Program-made: the position numbers and the translations under genes
Part shown: positions 51,164-59,955 of the stretch, in pieces
Layout: each line of letters begins with the position of its first letter
How positions within the stretch are numbered: position 1 is the first letter of the stretch
Notes under the pieces: model-generated
What the model was told of the DNA's origin: nothing
The model's input: the letters and a program-made list of their open reading frames with translations, nothing else
The model's database searches: none
Assembly: GCF_018617385.1 (NCBI RefSeq)
Contig: NZ_JACSKA010000001.1
Span: 1,302,001 to 1,366,000 of the forward strand
DNA from: Exiguobacterium sp018617385
Lineage (GTDB): Bacteria > Bacillota > Bacilli > Exiguobacteriales > Exiguobacteriaceae
Direction of reading: 5' to 3'
Length of the DNA stretch: 64,000 nucleotides

Positions 51164-51250
51164 ATTGCACAGAAATTGCACAGTTTCCGTTTTTCTGTGT
51201 CGTGAGCACTACTTTGTCGAATCGGTTATTAATTTGTCGAACGATTGCAC
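51164..51250. repeat. Direct repeats downstream of the tRNA
   Basis: ATTGCACAG occurs at 51164-51172 and again at 51175-51183, with ATTGCAC at 51244-51250. TTTGTCGAA occurs at 51213-51221 and 51233-51241, exactly 20 bp apart. Such short repeats next to a tRNA resemble integrase arm-type sites at an attachment region, but no integrase gene is present. The remainder of 51094-51412 holds no gene. Confidence 0.45.
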
Positions 51251-51338
51251 TTAACAGTGAGCTTCCAGAAGCACTTTTGATATAGAAGAAGTTTTTATAA
51301 TTTTACGGTGTTTACCTGAGTGGACCTCCCCCCTCACC

Positions 51339-51367
51339 TTGACATCATTTCCGTTCCTCTATAAACT
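51339..51367 (+). promoter_or_regulatory. Promoter of the queuosine-precursor transporter gene
   Basis: TTGACA (51339-51344) is followed 17 bp later by TAAACT (51362-51367), or 15 bp later by TATAAA. The leader to ATG 51413 is short; no preQ1 riboswitch fold was seen in it. Confidence 0.6.
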
Positions 51368-51412
51368 TGAAAAGTTGAAATCATTGAATAGTTAGAGGAA
51401 GGAGCATGATTC

Positions 51413-52108
51413 ATGCTAAACGAATGGTTATGGATTCCTTCTGCCATCCTTACACTCGGACTACTCGTCCTCAGTTACAAGTTATTTGGACGAGTCGGCT
51501 TATATGCTTGGATTGCGATGGCTTCGGTCGTTGCAAACATTCAAGTCACGCAACAGATTGTAATTGGCGGATACATTTTCACGCTCGGTAACATCGTCTA
51601 CGGTTCGCTCTACTTGGCAACCGATATTTTGAACGAAAAACATGGACGAGCGGCTGCCCGTAAAGGCGTATGGCTCGGATTTTTCATCTTGATCGTCTCA
51701 ACGGTACTCATGCAATACGCACTTTTATATGAGCCGTTTGAAGAGGCACTGTTCATGCATGAAAGCTTCGAGGCACTCTTCTCGATGCTGCCATTGATCA
51801 CACTCGGTAGCCTTGCCGCCTATTTGGTCTCTCAATTGTTCGATGTCTTCGTCTATTCGAAGATTCGAGCAAAAACGGGTGAGAAGAAGCTTTGGCTCCG
51901 TACGACGGGTTCGACCGTCTTATCCCAACTGATTGATACGTTCACGTTCTGTATCATCGCATTCTGGGGAATGGAATGGGACATTTGGTGGAACATCTTT
52001 ATCACGACATACGTGGCCAAGTTTGTGATTGCGTGGATGGCGACACCGTTCATGTATTACGCAAAACGGACAAATCCACAAGACGAAACCGAACAGGACG
52101 CCGCATAA
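51413..52108 (+). CDS. Queuosine precursor transporter (YhhQ/QPTR family)
   Basis: The 231-aa membrane protein has six helices and the YhhQ-family patterns 'NIQVTQQIVIGG', 'YLATDILNEKHGRAAARKGV' and 'STVLSQLIDTFTFCIIAF'. YhhQ members import preQ0, preQ1 or queuine for tRNA queuosine synthesis. GGAAGGAG precedes ATG 51413. Single-gene unit with a terminator. No other queuosine genes are in the window. Confidence 0.92.
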   Translation: MLNEWLWIPSAILTLGLLVLSYKLFGRVGLYAWIAMASVVANIQVTQQIVIGGYIFTLGNIVYGSLYLATDILNEKHGRAAARKGVWLGFFILIVSTVLMQYALLYEPFEEALFMHESFEALFSMLPLITLGSLAAYLVSQLFDVFVYSKIRAKTGEKKLWLRTTGSTVLSQLIDTFTFCIIAFWGMEWDIWWNIFITTYVAKFVIAWMATPFMYYAKRTNPQDETEQDAA

Positions 52109-52109
52109 G

Positions 52110-52146
52110 AAAAGCCGTAACTTCATGTTGAAGTTACGGCTTTTCC
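52110..52146. terminator. Bidirectional terminator
   Basis: AAAAGCCGTAACTTCA (52110-52125) pairs perfectly with TGAAGTTACGGCTTTT (52129-52144) around TGT. It serves the transporter gene and the convergent 82-aa gene. Confidence 0.92.
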
Positions 52147-52394
52147 TATGGTCGTTCGATCTGGATACGCACAGCATACGGACGGGCTTCTTCAATCGAC
52201 GCCGACTCTCGACAGACGGTAATCGCTTTGAACGCGTCAATGGCGACCGCCTCGATGGTATGATCGTTCGTTTCGACTTCAAGAATGGTATAAGCAGGTA
52301 AGCGCTCGAGTTTAACCCACTCCCCGTTACGTTTTTTTTCATAGATGACTGGTGATTGAATCGAGTAACGTCGGAGTAAATCATGGACATTCAT
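52146..52394 (-). CDS. Hypothetical protein (82 aa)
   Basis: The small soluble protein has a mixed strand pattern ('PVIYEKKRNGEWVKLERLPAY') and no recognised motif. GGGAGGAGATCAG precedes ATG 52394, a very good ribosome site. It ends at the shared terminator. Function unknown. Confidence 0.65.
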   Translation of the reverse strand: MNVHDLLRRYSIQSPVIYEKKRNGEWVKLERLPAYTILEVETNDHTIEAVAIDAFKAITVCRESASIEEARPYAVRIQIERP

Positions 52395-52541
52395 CTGATC
52401 TCCTCCCTATTCAAATCGTACATCCATTATAGAAAGCGCTCTCACTTTTGTAAAGCGAGTACATTTTAATTTTATACAATTTTCCACTTCATTTTGAATT
52501 CAATTTTACCGATAAAAGAAGTAAAGAAATGGGGTGAATTG

Positions 52542-52898
52542 ATGCGTTATCGCCGACAGGAGACGTTCCGCTATATCCTACCGAATCCCCGTACCATCCC
52601 TTATCGACTTGTTTGGGAAGAAAAAGAACTTTATGATGGGGAAGGATTGCTCCTCAATGTAAGTTCTCATGGATTAAAACTGCGTTCGGACTACCTCTTC
52701 CCGCTCTCTGATGATTTACAGGTCCATTTTCTTTTCGACCTCGTTCCGACGCTTCAACCGATCGAACTCATGGGACATGTCAGACACCGTGGGCAAACGG
52801 GCTCGCTGTATGATTATGGAATCATGCTTGATGTGAAGGCTGACGAAACTCAGCAACTCGTCACGATGATTAAAACGTATGCACGTGAAAATAAATGA
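52542..52898 (+). CDS. PilZ-domain protein
   Basis: The 118-aa protein starts 'MRYRRQETFRYILPNP' and contains 'NVSSHGLKLRSDYLFPL', matching the RxxxR and (D/N)xSxxG motifs that bind c-di-GMP in PilZ domains. The arginine motif is slightly changed (R-R-Q-E-T-F-R). ATG 52542 follows GGGGTG by five bases; the frame stays open 16 codons upstream without a ribosome site. A degenerate GGDEF protein is encoded at 28377. Confidence 0.75.
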   Translation: MRYRRQETFRYILPNPRTIPYRLVWEEKELYDGEGLLLNVSSHGLKLRSDYLFPLSDDLQVHFLFDLVPTLQPIELMGHVRHRGQTGSLYDYGIMLDVKADETQQLVTMIKTYARENK

Positions 52899-52982
52899 GA
52901 ACATGCGTCAGGCATCTTCTCATTTTTTCGTGTCTCCAAAAGAGGGTATACTACAACTATCAACCATTGACGAGGTGTTCGT

Positions 52983-53624
52983 ATGACAAGAAAATTCTTA
53001 TTGATACCGTGGGGCCTGGCAATTGCATTCGCCCTCATCGGTCCAAATGTCCCGTTCGACGGACGCTTTCTTCTCGATTTTGTGACTTATAATACCGAGG
53101 CGTACGAAGGCTATTCTCTATCGCTCTTTAGTATCTTAGGGGTGTTTCCTCTGGCGATGTTTCCACTTCTTTGGTCAGAAGTGAACCAGCTCAAACCAAA
53201 TCCACTTATCGCCGCCATCAGTAGTTTTTTCGTTGGGGGATTTCTGCTTGCTCCTTATTTGGCATTTGCGAGACAGTCACCTTATCCGACCCCGGTCAAA
53301 CCACTGCCGACCCGTATCCTCGGCGTTGTGCTTTTACTGGTGACAATCGGGTTGTTCATCGCTGCAGCCAATACCGGAAATGTTGCTGAATACTGGTCAT
53401 ATGTGGAGAACAATCAATTTGTTCGAACGATGACCGTTGATTTCTTCTTGTTGGCATTCATTCAAATCACGTTAATGAATCGGGATGCGAAACGCTATAA
53501 AATGAGTTTATGGCCGCTCCCTTACATCCCGTTGTTCGGTCTCATTTTCTGGCTCATGATTCGCCATCAAAAACCGTTCAATGAAGCACCTCCGAAGCGT
53601 GAGCGGGCTGAAATGAAACATTGA
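52983..53624 (+). CDS. Multi-spanning membrane protein of unknown function
   Basis: The 213-aa protein has about six helices, with several proline- and glycine-rich turns. No transporter motif is visible. GAGGTG lies eight bases before ATG 52983. It is followed by another small gene after 63 bp. I do not recognise the family. Confidence 0.6.
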   Translation: MTRKFLLIPWGLAIAFALIGPNVPFDGRFLLDFVTYNTEAYEGYSLSLFSILGVFPLAMFPLLWSEVNQLKPNPLIAAISSFFVGGFLLAPYLAFARQSPYPTPVKPLPTRILGVVLLLVTIGLFIAAANTGNVAEYWSYVENNQFVRTMTVDFFLLAFIQITLMNRDAKRYKMSLWPLPYIPLFGLIFWLMIRHQKPFNEAPPKRERAEMKH

Positions 53625-53687
53625 GTACCCGTTTTTCATCAGAAACGGCTATACTAGAAATTAGTTTTTAATGAAGGAGACCATCAC

Positions 53688-53960
53688 ATGCGTTATTTCC
53701 AAGTCACCTCTTACGTGACTGTCAAAAATGAAGAACTCGAATTCAATGAATATGTAAAAGTGCCAAACCAAAAGGTCGATCAGTTTTTGAAAGACACACT
53801 TGAACTCGATCTATACGATGACCAAGTGACATTGCGCGAGTGTGTTGTCGCAAAAGGGAAATGGGAATGCCCGGTCGGTGATTTTGTCATCACGGAACAT
53901 ATGAACGAGAAAGCATTCAATCGGCTACAAAATAGCCGCTCTGTAAAGTCAACATCATAA
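53688..53960 (+). CDS. Hypothetical protein (90 aa)
   Basis: The soluble protein has an N-terminal strand pattern ('MRYFQVTSYVTVKNEELEFNEYV') and ends in a charged tail. GAAGGAGA precedes ATG 53688 by eight bases. No family is recognised. A strong terminator follows directly. Confidence 0.65.
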   Translation: MRYFQVTSYVTVKNEELEFNEYVKVPNQKVDQFLKDTLELDLYDDQVTLRECVVAKGKWECPVGDFVITEHMNEKAFNRLQNSRSVKSTS

Positions 53961-53968
53961 ACCAACTC

Positions 53969-54008
53969 AAAAAGATCCTCCTAGCTTATTCAGCTAGGAG
54001 GATCTTTT
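53969..54008. terminator. Bidirectional terminator
   Basis: AAAGATCCTCCTAGCT pairs with AGCTAGGAGGATCTTT around TATTC, flanked by A and T runs; it separates the 90-aa gene from the 42-aa minus-strand gene. Confidence 0.9.
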
Positions 54009-54022
54009 ACCTGTTACACGCT

Positions 54023-54151
54023 TTATTCGTTCGATTCTTCCTCTGGATCAGGGTCAGGATGCTGTGTCGGAGCCGGTTTTTTCGCCGGGTTTGATTCATC
54101 ATCCGGTAGCGGATCCGGGTGAACCCCTGGTTGTGATTCGTCACGCTTCAT
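54023..54151 (-). CDS. 42-aa acidic, proline-rich small protein
   Basis: ATG 54151 follows GGAGGG by six bases. The product is short, hydrophilic and of low complexity, rich in D, E and P ('PDPLPDDESNPAKKPAPTQ', then 'HPDPDPEEESNE'). It has no hydrophobic core and is likely disordered. The clear ribosome site and the terminator at 53969 frame it as a gene. Function unknown; it lies downstream of the Ca2+-type ATPase gene on the same strand. Confidence 0.6.
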   Translation of the reverse strand: MKRDESQPGVHPDPLPDDESNPAKKPAPTQHPDPDPEEESNE

Positions 54152-54211
54152 CGTATCCCTCCTTCATGTTTACTCCACTTGTTTATCCTTTTTTCACATG
54201 AATGAAACGTA

Positions 54212-56875
54212 TCAGTGTATATTCCGGTTGCCGATAACACGTCTGGAGATCGCCTTCTCAATTTCAACGATGATAAAGACGACGGCACCAAATGCCACAG
54301 GATAAATCCAATCTTCCCACGTTAATGGAGCGGTACCGAATAACGTGTGCATAAACGGTACGTACGTGATGAACAATTGTAGGGCAATGAGTAAAGCCGA
54401 TACGAGGAACGCAATCTTATTGTCAAAGAAATGACGGTTGAATGCAGGTGCCAACTCCGTACGACAGTTATACAGGTGGAAGAGCTGGGCCATGACGATG
54501 GCATTCAAGGTGATCGTTTGTAATTTCTCGGTCGAGTAGTCGAAATCCCCGAGCATGTAGTTGATCCATAAACTACCGCCCCCGATAATAATTGAAACAA
54601 AGGTGACGCGGAAGATATAGTATCGGCTGAGTAGCGGCACATTAGCCGGACGTGGCGGTCGTTTCATCGTACTCTCTTCGAGCGGCTCGAAAGCGATTGC
54701 TAAAGAGAGAGTAATCGCGACGACCATGTTGACCCATAAAATCTGCACAGGACTGAGCGGTGCGGCCGCTCCGAGCAAGATACTCATTGCCACAAGCAAC
54801 GCTTGACCACCGTTTGTCGGAAGCAAGAAGAGAATGGTTTTCTTCAAGTTATCATACACCCGTCGCCCTTCTCGAACGGCGTTATAGATTGTTTTGAAGT
54901 TGTCATCAACGAGAACCATCTGAGATGCTTCTTTCGCTACTTCTGTCCCTTTAATTCCCATTGCTACCCCAATGTCAGCACGTTTTAAGGCAGGTGCATC
55001 GTTCACACCATCACCTGTCATCGATGTGATCAGACCGTTCTCTTGCAATCCTTTGACGAGACGAAGCTTGTCGTTAGGGCTGGTCCGTGCGAATACATCG
55101 TTATGAACGGACGCCTCTTTGATTTCTTCATCTGTCATATCTGTCAATTCACGACCTTCGAGCGCGCCTTCCACTTCCATGCCTAGTTCTTTTGCAATTG
55201 CGACAGCGGTATCTTTATGGTCTCCCGTGATCATTTTAATTCGAATCCCAGCATCACGACACGCGGCGACCGCATCGATGGCCTCTTGTCGAGGTGGATC
55301 GACGATTCCGAACAATCCGAGGAAAGTCAGACCATCTTCAACATCTTCATGGTCGATTGAAGCTTTTGAACTGTCGACACGTTTCAAGCCGGCACCGAGA
55401 ACGCGTTGACCGCGGTCTGCGATCTCTTTTCGTTTTTCATCCCAATAGTCTTGTTTAAAGTCTTCAGACGACGCCATATCAAAGAGTCGGTCCGGGGCAC
55501 CTTTGACGAAAATCATTCGCTCTCCTTTGTAATCGACGAGCGTCGCCATGTATTTATATTCAGAATCGAACGGGATCTTGGAAATGACTTTTAAACGTTC
55601 GATTGGGCGCTCAGCCTTCTCAGCGACGGTCAACAGACAAGCCTCGGTTGGATCACCGTTGATGACCCAGCCCCCATCTTCTTCATTCAACTGCGCATCG
55701 TTACATGTTTTCCCAACAGTTAACAGGTCGATCATCGACTCGTCATCGTCTAAGTCAAACGGTTGACCATTCAATTCGAGATCTCCATTCGGAGCATATC
55801 CGCTACCGGAGACTTCAATATCATGCTTCGCTGTCACGATTTGTTTGACGGTCATCTCATTTTTTGTCAATGTACCCGTCTTATCCGTACAAATGACAGA
55901 TACAGCACCTAACGTCTCGACAGATGGTAGACTTCGGACGATCGCTTTTTGTTCGGCCATATTTCGGACGCCGAGCGCCAAAATGATGGAGATGACGGCA
56001 GGCAATCCTTCAGGAATTGCCGCAACGGCAAGACCGATTGTCGTCAGCATCAATTCGACCGGCTCATAATCCCGTAAAAAGTAGCCGAACGCATAAATTA
56101 CGACGGAGATGATCAAGATGGCGATGGACACCGTTTGACCAAACTTGGTCGTCTGGCGAATCAGAGGGGTTTTGACGGTCTGCACTTCTGAAATTGAAGC
56201 GTTGATTTGACCGAGCTCCGTCCCTTCACCGATGGCTGTTACGATGGCCTTGGCACTTCCCGTCGCGACACTCGTTCCCGAGTACACCATGTTTTTCCGG
56301 TCGGCCAACACCGCTTCTTCTTTCACGACGTCTGATTTTTTTTCGACAGTCGTCGCCTCTCCCGTTAACGCCGATTCCTCGACCTTAAACTTTTCGGCTT
56401 GCACGACACGGGCATCGGCCGGCACTTTGTCACCGGCAGCAAGCACAAGCACATCCCCGACGACCAGGTCACTCGAATCGATTTCAGATTGCTTGCCGTT
56501 ACGAACGACGGTCGCCTTTGTTTCTAACAATTTTTTGATTCCTTCTAGCGCCTCTTCGGCCTTATTCTCTTGAAGATATCCGACGACGCCGATAATCGTG
56601 ACGACTAGCACGATGACGATCGTGTCAATGTACTCTCCTAAGAATCCTGTGACGACGGCAGCCGCTAATAAGACGTACACGAGAACATCATTGAATTGTC
56701 TTAGAAATTTTATGATTTCAGGGGTTTTTTCTTTCTCCGGCAACACGTTTTTGCCGAATTCATCTTGACGACTTGTGACACTTTCTGTTGTCAGACCTGA
56801 TTCAAGATCCGTCTCCACATGGGTTCGCACCTCATCTACTTCGAGCGCATGCCACGGTCTGTCTTCGTTCTGCAT
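54212..56875 (-). CDS. Calcium-type P-ATPase
   Basis: The 887-aa protein has all P-type ATPase motifs: 'TGEATTVEK', the phosphorylation site 'CTDKTGTLTKNE' near residue 340, 'KGAPDRLFD' and the hinge 'MTGDGVNDAPALKRADIG'. The N-terminal cation-ATPase domain and six C-terminal helices fit the PIIA (SERCA-like) group, including B. subtilis YloB. It should pump Ca2+ or Mn2+ out of the cytoplasm. No yybP-ykoY riboswitch was recognised upstream. Start ATG 56875 follows GGAGGA. Confidence 0.93.
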   Translation of the reverse strand: MQNEDRPWHALEVDEVRTHVETDLESGLTTESVTSRQDEFGKNVLPEKEKTPEIIKFLRQFNDVLVYVLLAAAVVTGFLGEYIDTIVIVLVVTIIGVVGYLQENKAEEALEGIKKLLETKATVVRNGKQSEIDSSDLVVGDVLVLAAGDKVPADARVVQAEKFKVEESALTGEATTVEKKSDVVKEEAVLADRKNMVYSGTSVATGSAKAIVTAIGEGTELGQINASISEVQTVKTPLIRQTTKFGQTVSIAILIISVVIYAFGYFLRDYEPVELMLTTIGLAVAAIPEGLPAVISIILALGVRNMAEQKAIVRSLPSVETLGAVSVICTDKTGTLTKNEMTVKQIVTAKHDIEVSGSGYAPNGDLELNGQPFDLDDDESMIDLLTVGKTCNDAQLNEEDGGWVINGDPTEACLLTVAEKAERPIERLKVISKIPFDSEYKYMATLVDYKGERMIFVKGAPDRLFDMASSEDFKQDYWDEKRKEIADRGQRVLGAGLKRVDSSKASIDHEDVEDGLTFLGLFGIVDPPRQEAIDAVAACRDAGIRIKMITGDHKDTAVAIAKELGMEVEGALEGRELTDMTDEEIKEASVHNDVFARTSPNDKLRLVKGLQENGLITSMTGDGVNDAPALKRADIGVAMGIKGTEVAKEASQMVLVDDNFKTIYNAVREGRRVYDNLKKTILFLLPTNGGQALLVAMSILLGAAAPLSPVQILWVNMVVAITLSLAIAFEPLEESTMKRPPRPANVPLLSRYYIFRVTFVSIIIGGGSLWINYMLGDFDYSTEKLQTITLNAIVMAQLFHLYNCRTELAPAFNRHFFDNKIAFLVSALLIALQLFITYVPFMHTLFGTAPLTWEDWIYPVAFGAVVFIIVEIEKAISRRVIGNRNIH

Positions 56876-56982
56876 GATTCATCCTCCTCGACCAATACTT
56901 TTTGAAAAGTCTTTCCCCTACCTGTTCCCAATCTCATGCGGCTCGACACGTACAAACTTGTAGAATTGATGTCATTTTTCGA

Positions 56983-56996
56983 AGAAAACGCTTCCG
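56983..56996 (+). promoter_or_regulatory. CcpA cre-like site upstream of the PTS_EIIC gene
   Basis: AGAAAACGCTTCCG matches the cre consensus TGWAARCGYTWNCW at 12 of 14 positions. It lies 139 bp before the EIIC-like gene and 108 bp before the Ca-ATPase start. The promoters here are weak, and regulation is an inference. Confidence 0.4.
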
Positions 56997-57134
56997 TGAT
57001 TTTGAAATTCAAATTGTAACCGGTATCATTGTTCAATTTTGATTTTTCTTCTGAATATGGCTTTACAGAAGTCTTTCTATGCACGAATATAGAATAAATT
57101 ATGAATAAATAGAGATAGAAAGAAGGAAGAGTTT

Positions 57135-58169
57135 ATGGTCATTATTCAAGGAATCGCACTTTTACTGCTCATCCTCGCCTTGTTCACGCTGTTTAGTTAT
57201 AAGGCGCCATTCGGAATGAAGGCAATGGGCGCGCTTGCTGGTGCGGCAATCGCGAGTTTCCTCGTCGAAGCGTTCAATGCGTATGCCATCGGCGGATTGC
57301 TACCACTCCCTCTTTATGAAGAAGTCGGTCAGGCGGCAGGCGCCTTGTCGGGTCCTGCTGCTGCGGCACTCGTCGCCATCGCACTCGGGATCAACCCCGT
57401 CTATAGTTTGATGATCGGGTTGTCCGTATCAGGATTCGGAATCCTTCCTGGATTTTTCGCCGGTTACATCTTGGCTTTAGCTGGCACTCGAATCAATCGC
57501 TATCTGCCGACGGGCGTCGATATGATTTTCTACGTCATCGTGATGGCACCGCTCGCCCGTCTCGTCGCGACCGGGGTAGACCCACTCGTGACAAATACAC
57601 TTGAACAAATCGGAGCTGTCATCGAACTCGCAGCAACTCAAAATCCGGTCGTCATGGGTCTCGTCTTAGGAGGGATCGTCACGGTCGTGTCGACATCACC
57701 TCTCAGTTCGATGGCCTTGACGGCGATGCTAGGTTTGACCGGGGTCCCGATGGCGATTGCCGCGCTCGCGTTGACCGCGTCCATCTCAATGAATTACTTG
57801 TTGTTCCGTCAATTGAAAATCGGAACAAAGAAAGATCAACTCTCTGTCGCCATCGAACCGTTGACTCAAGCTGACCTCATTTCTGCTAACCCGATTCCGA
57901 TTTACAGTGTCAACTTTGTCGGTGGAGCCATCGCCGGATTGATTGTCGCTATGACCGGTATGATCAACGATGCGCCGGGTTCGGCAGCCGGGATTCCGGG
58001 ACTTCTAGTCATGTATGGTTTCAACGATTGGCAAACGGTCACCTTCACAGCCGTCGTGCTGTTCATCCTTGGGATCGGTTTCGGCTTGATCGGAAGTCGT
58101 TTGTTCAAAAATTTCCCGATTGTCCGTCATACGGAAAAAGTCGAATCGACAGAAGAAGATGCGGCCTAA
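57135..58169 (+). CDS. PTS_EIIC_2-family membrane permease
   Basis: The 344-aa protein has about nine to ten helices and glycine-rich repeats such as 'SGPAAAALVAIALGINPVYS' and 'PGSAAGIPGLLVMYGF', typical of the PF13303-type (PTS_EIIC_2) permeases. These lack the EIIB domain, and their substrate is not known. AAGGAAGAG precedes ATG 57135. It is alone in its transcription unit. Confidence 0.8.
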   Translation: MVIIQGIALLLLILALFTLFSYKAPFGMKAMGALAGAAIASFLVEAFNAYAIGGLLPLPLYEEVGQAAGALSGPAAAALVAIALGINPVYSLMIGLSVSGFGILPGFFAGYILALAGTRINRYLPTGVDMIFYVIVMAPLARLVATGVDPLVTNTLEQIGAVIELAATQNPVVMGLVLGGIVTVVSTSPLSSMALTAMLGLTGVPMAIAALALTASISMNYLLFRQLKIGTKKDQLSVAIEPLTQADLISANPIPIYSVNFVGGAIAGLIVAMTGMINDAPGSAAGIPGLLVMYGFNDWQTVTFTAVVLFILGIGFGLIGSRLFKNFPIVRHTEKVESTEEDAA

Positions 58170-58171
58170 TC

Positions 58172-58221
58172 AAAAAATCGATGCACGCTCGAACGAATTG
58201 TTCGGTGGCATCGATTTTTTA
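58172..58221 (+). terminator. Terminator of the EIIC-like gene
   Basis: AAAAAATCGATGC (58172-58184) pairs with GCATCGATTTTTT (58208-58220), with an inner CGAAC/GTTCG stem. Confidence 0.88.
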
Positions 58222-58341
58222 TTATGACTCGTATGATTGTTCTTACAATAGAGAAGTGTCGACACGTTCACAAAGAAATCATCGCACGTTCTTTCCAATT
58301 GTGAATTGATCACCGGTTTAGTAAATCAACGAAAAAGCGTG

Positions 58342-59337
58342 TCAATCTACCTTGATGACTGTTCCTGTCTCACTGGATTGACGAGCAAGTTCAATCAAGC
58401 GGGTTGTCAATGTTGCATCTTGTAATGAAATGACTGGTTGCCGTACCTCATAACTATGGGCCAACTGTTGATAATACGACAAATAGCTCCCTTTCTCGAT
58501 TTGAATCGATGCAACCTCTTCTTTCGATAATACGCCAGTCTCTAATAAATCACTTTCTAACTTGCCATGCTTCAGAGCCTCTTCTTGAGGATCAAGTCCA
58601 TATTTCACGAAACTTCCATGCGTGCCGTGCACTTCAAACCGAGGTGTTTCTCCAGCGATGAACGGGTTCGAACGAAGGTATACTCGCTTTTCATCATAAT
58701 AGAATGTCAGATGGAACCCATCATCGGATTGTCCGCCATCCCGTTGAATCATCACATCTGCTTGAATACGATCTGGCTTTCCAAACAAGGCGAGAGTTTG
58801 ATCAATCAGATGACTTCCTAAGTCGAATAAAATACCTGAACCGGGTCCTGCATTTTCACGCCACCGGTCACGTACATTCGGACGGAAACGATCAAATCGA
58901 GATTCAACCACCTTCCAGTCTCCTATTTCATTCGAATCAAGTAACGACTTAACTGTCAAGAAGTCTCCGTCGTAACGACGGTTTTGATAAACGTTGACGA
59001 TGCCCTTCGATTTCGCTTCAAGTTCCATCAACTCATATCCTTCTTCCGTTGTCAGAAATGCTGGTTTTTCAACGAGCACATCTTTTCCTGCCTCGAGACA
59101 AGCAACAATCATCTCTTTATGTAAATGCGACGGTGTCGTGATGACATATAGAGAAGCATCCGATTGAAGCGCCTCGTCTAATGTCGTATATACCGTGGCA
59201 TCAGGTAATTCAGCCTGCACTTGTTCCGGGCGCGATGACACGACCCCACTCACTTCAAATGAATCGATGGCCTTTAAGAACGGCAAATGGAACGTGTTTG
59301 CCGAGAATCCGAATCCTACCAACATGGTTTTAATCAT
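58342..59337 (-). CDS. Gfo/Idh/MocA-family oxidoreductase
   Basis: The 331-aa protein has the Rossmann motif 'LVGFGFSANTFHLPFL' and 'VEKPAFLTTEEG', with the catalytic lysine near residue 94. The 'FDLGSHLIDQTLALFG' segment marks the C-terminal domain. It resembles YvaA/IolW-type scyllo-inositol dehydrogenases; the exact substrate is an inference. Start ATG 59337 follows GGAGG. No neighbouring sugar genes are adjacent. Confidence 0.88.
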   Translation of the reverse strand: MIKTMLVGFGFSANTFHLPFLKAIDSFEVSGVVSSRPEQVQAELPDATVYTTLDEALQSDASLYVITTPSHLHKEMIVACLEAGKDVLVEKPAFLTTEEGYELMELEAKSKGIVNVYQNRRYDGDFLTVKSLLDSNEIGDWKVVESRFDRFRPNVRDRWRENAGPGSGILFDLGSHLIDQTLALFGKPDRIQADVMIQRDGGQSDDGFHLTFYYDEKRVYLRSNPFIAGETPRFEVHGTHGSFVKYGLDPQEEALKHGKLESDLLETGVLSKEEVASIQIEKGSYLSYYQQLAHSYEVRQPVISLQDATLTTRLIELARQSSETGTVIKVD

Positions 59338-59371
59338 ATAAACCCCTCCTTTTCGCTTTCGTTATTATATC

Positions 59372-59394
59372 AAAAAAAGGGTCTAATGACCCTT
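59372..59394 (-). terminator. Terminator of the acetyltransferase gene
   Basis: On the minus strand AAGGGTC and GACCCTT pair around ATTA, followed by seven T residues; it overlaps the acetyltransferase stop. Confidence 0.88.
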
Positions 59395-59881
59395 ATGCAC
59401 TCATGCTCTCATCTAATCTGTACTCGAACGTATTGTACCCGTTTCGTGAATCGACAAAGACGAAACCGAAACGTGGATAGTAATCATTTAAAAATTCATT
59501 GTCAGCGACACAATCAAGACGAATTGGTTCCTCTTCATCGGCTTCCTCTAAGACATGCTCCATAAGTTGCTGTCCGACACCTTGCCCTTTTAGTTTTTCA
59601 CTGACGACGATTCGATGGATATATTGTCCACGCTCACTGTCGTCCCATAAGTCATCATCCCACTCATCTGGAGGTAACAATGCGATTGAAGCTAAAATTT
59701 GTTGGTCATCTTCAAAGACATATACACTGCCTTCAGAAATATCAGTGCGCACACGCTTTACGAGGTCCTGTTCCAAATATTCGGTCCATTGGTCGCTTCC
59801 TTGTTCATTTAGCGCTACGGCTCGTTGTTCGATTAGGTTCGCGATGTGTTTAGCATCGCGCTTCGTCGCGAGTCGAATCAT
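59393..59881 (-). CDS. GNAT-family N-acetyltransferase
   Basis: The 162-aa protein has the GNAT acetyl-CoA motif 'SEKLKGQGVGQQLMEHVLE' and the later 'NEFLNDYYPRFGFVFV'. The N-terminal 'RLATKRDAKHIANLIEQRA' strand-helix is typical. The target is unknown. It stands alone between two terminators. Start ATG 59881 follows AAGGAGGACGTT. Confidence 0.87.
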   Translation of the reverse strand: MIRLATKRDAKHIANLIEQRAVALNEQGSDQWTEYLEQDLVKRVRTDISEGSVYVFEDDQQILASIALLPPDEWDDDLWDDSERGQYIHRIVVSEKLKGQGVGQQLMEHVLEEADEEEPIRLDCVADNEFLNDYYPRFGFVFVDSRNGYNTFEYRLDESMSA

Positions 59882-59955
59882 AACGTCCTCCTTTAGTTAT
59901 ACAGTATTTGAAATACAAATATAACGGAGAACAACATGCCTTTCAACCATCTTGC

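Noticed and set aside
51300..51412. preQ1 riboswitch before the queuosine-precursor transporter
   Set aside because: The leader is too short and lacks the conserved hairpin and A-rich tail; a plain promoter explains it.
56876..57134. yybP-ykoY manganese riboswitch before the P-type ATPase
   Set aside because: No GGGGAGUA-like motifs and no convincing fold were seen.
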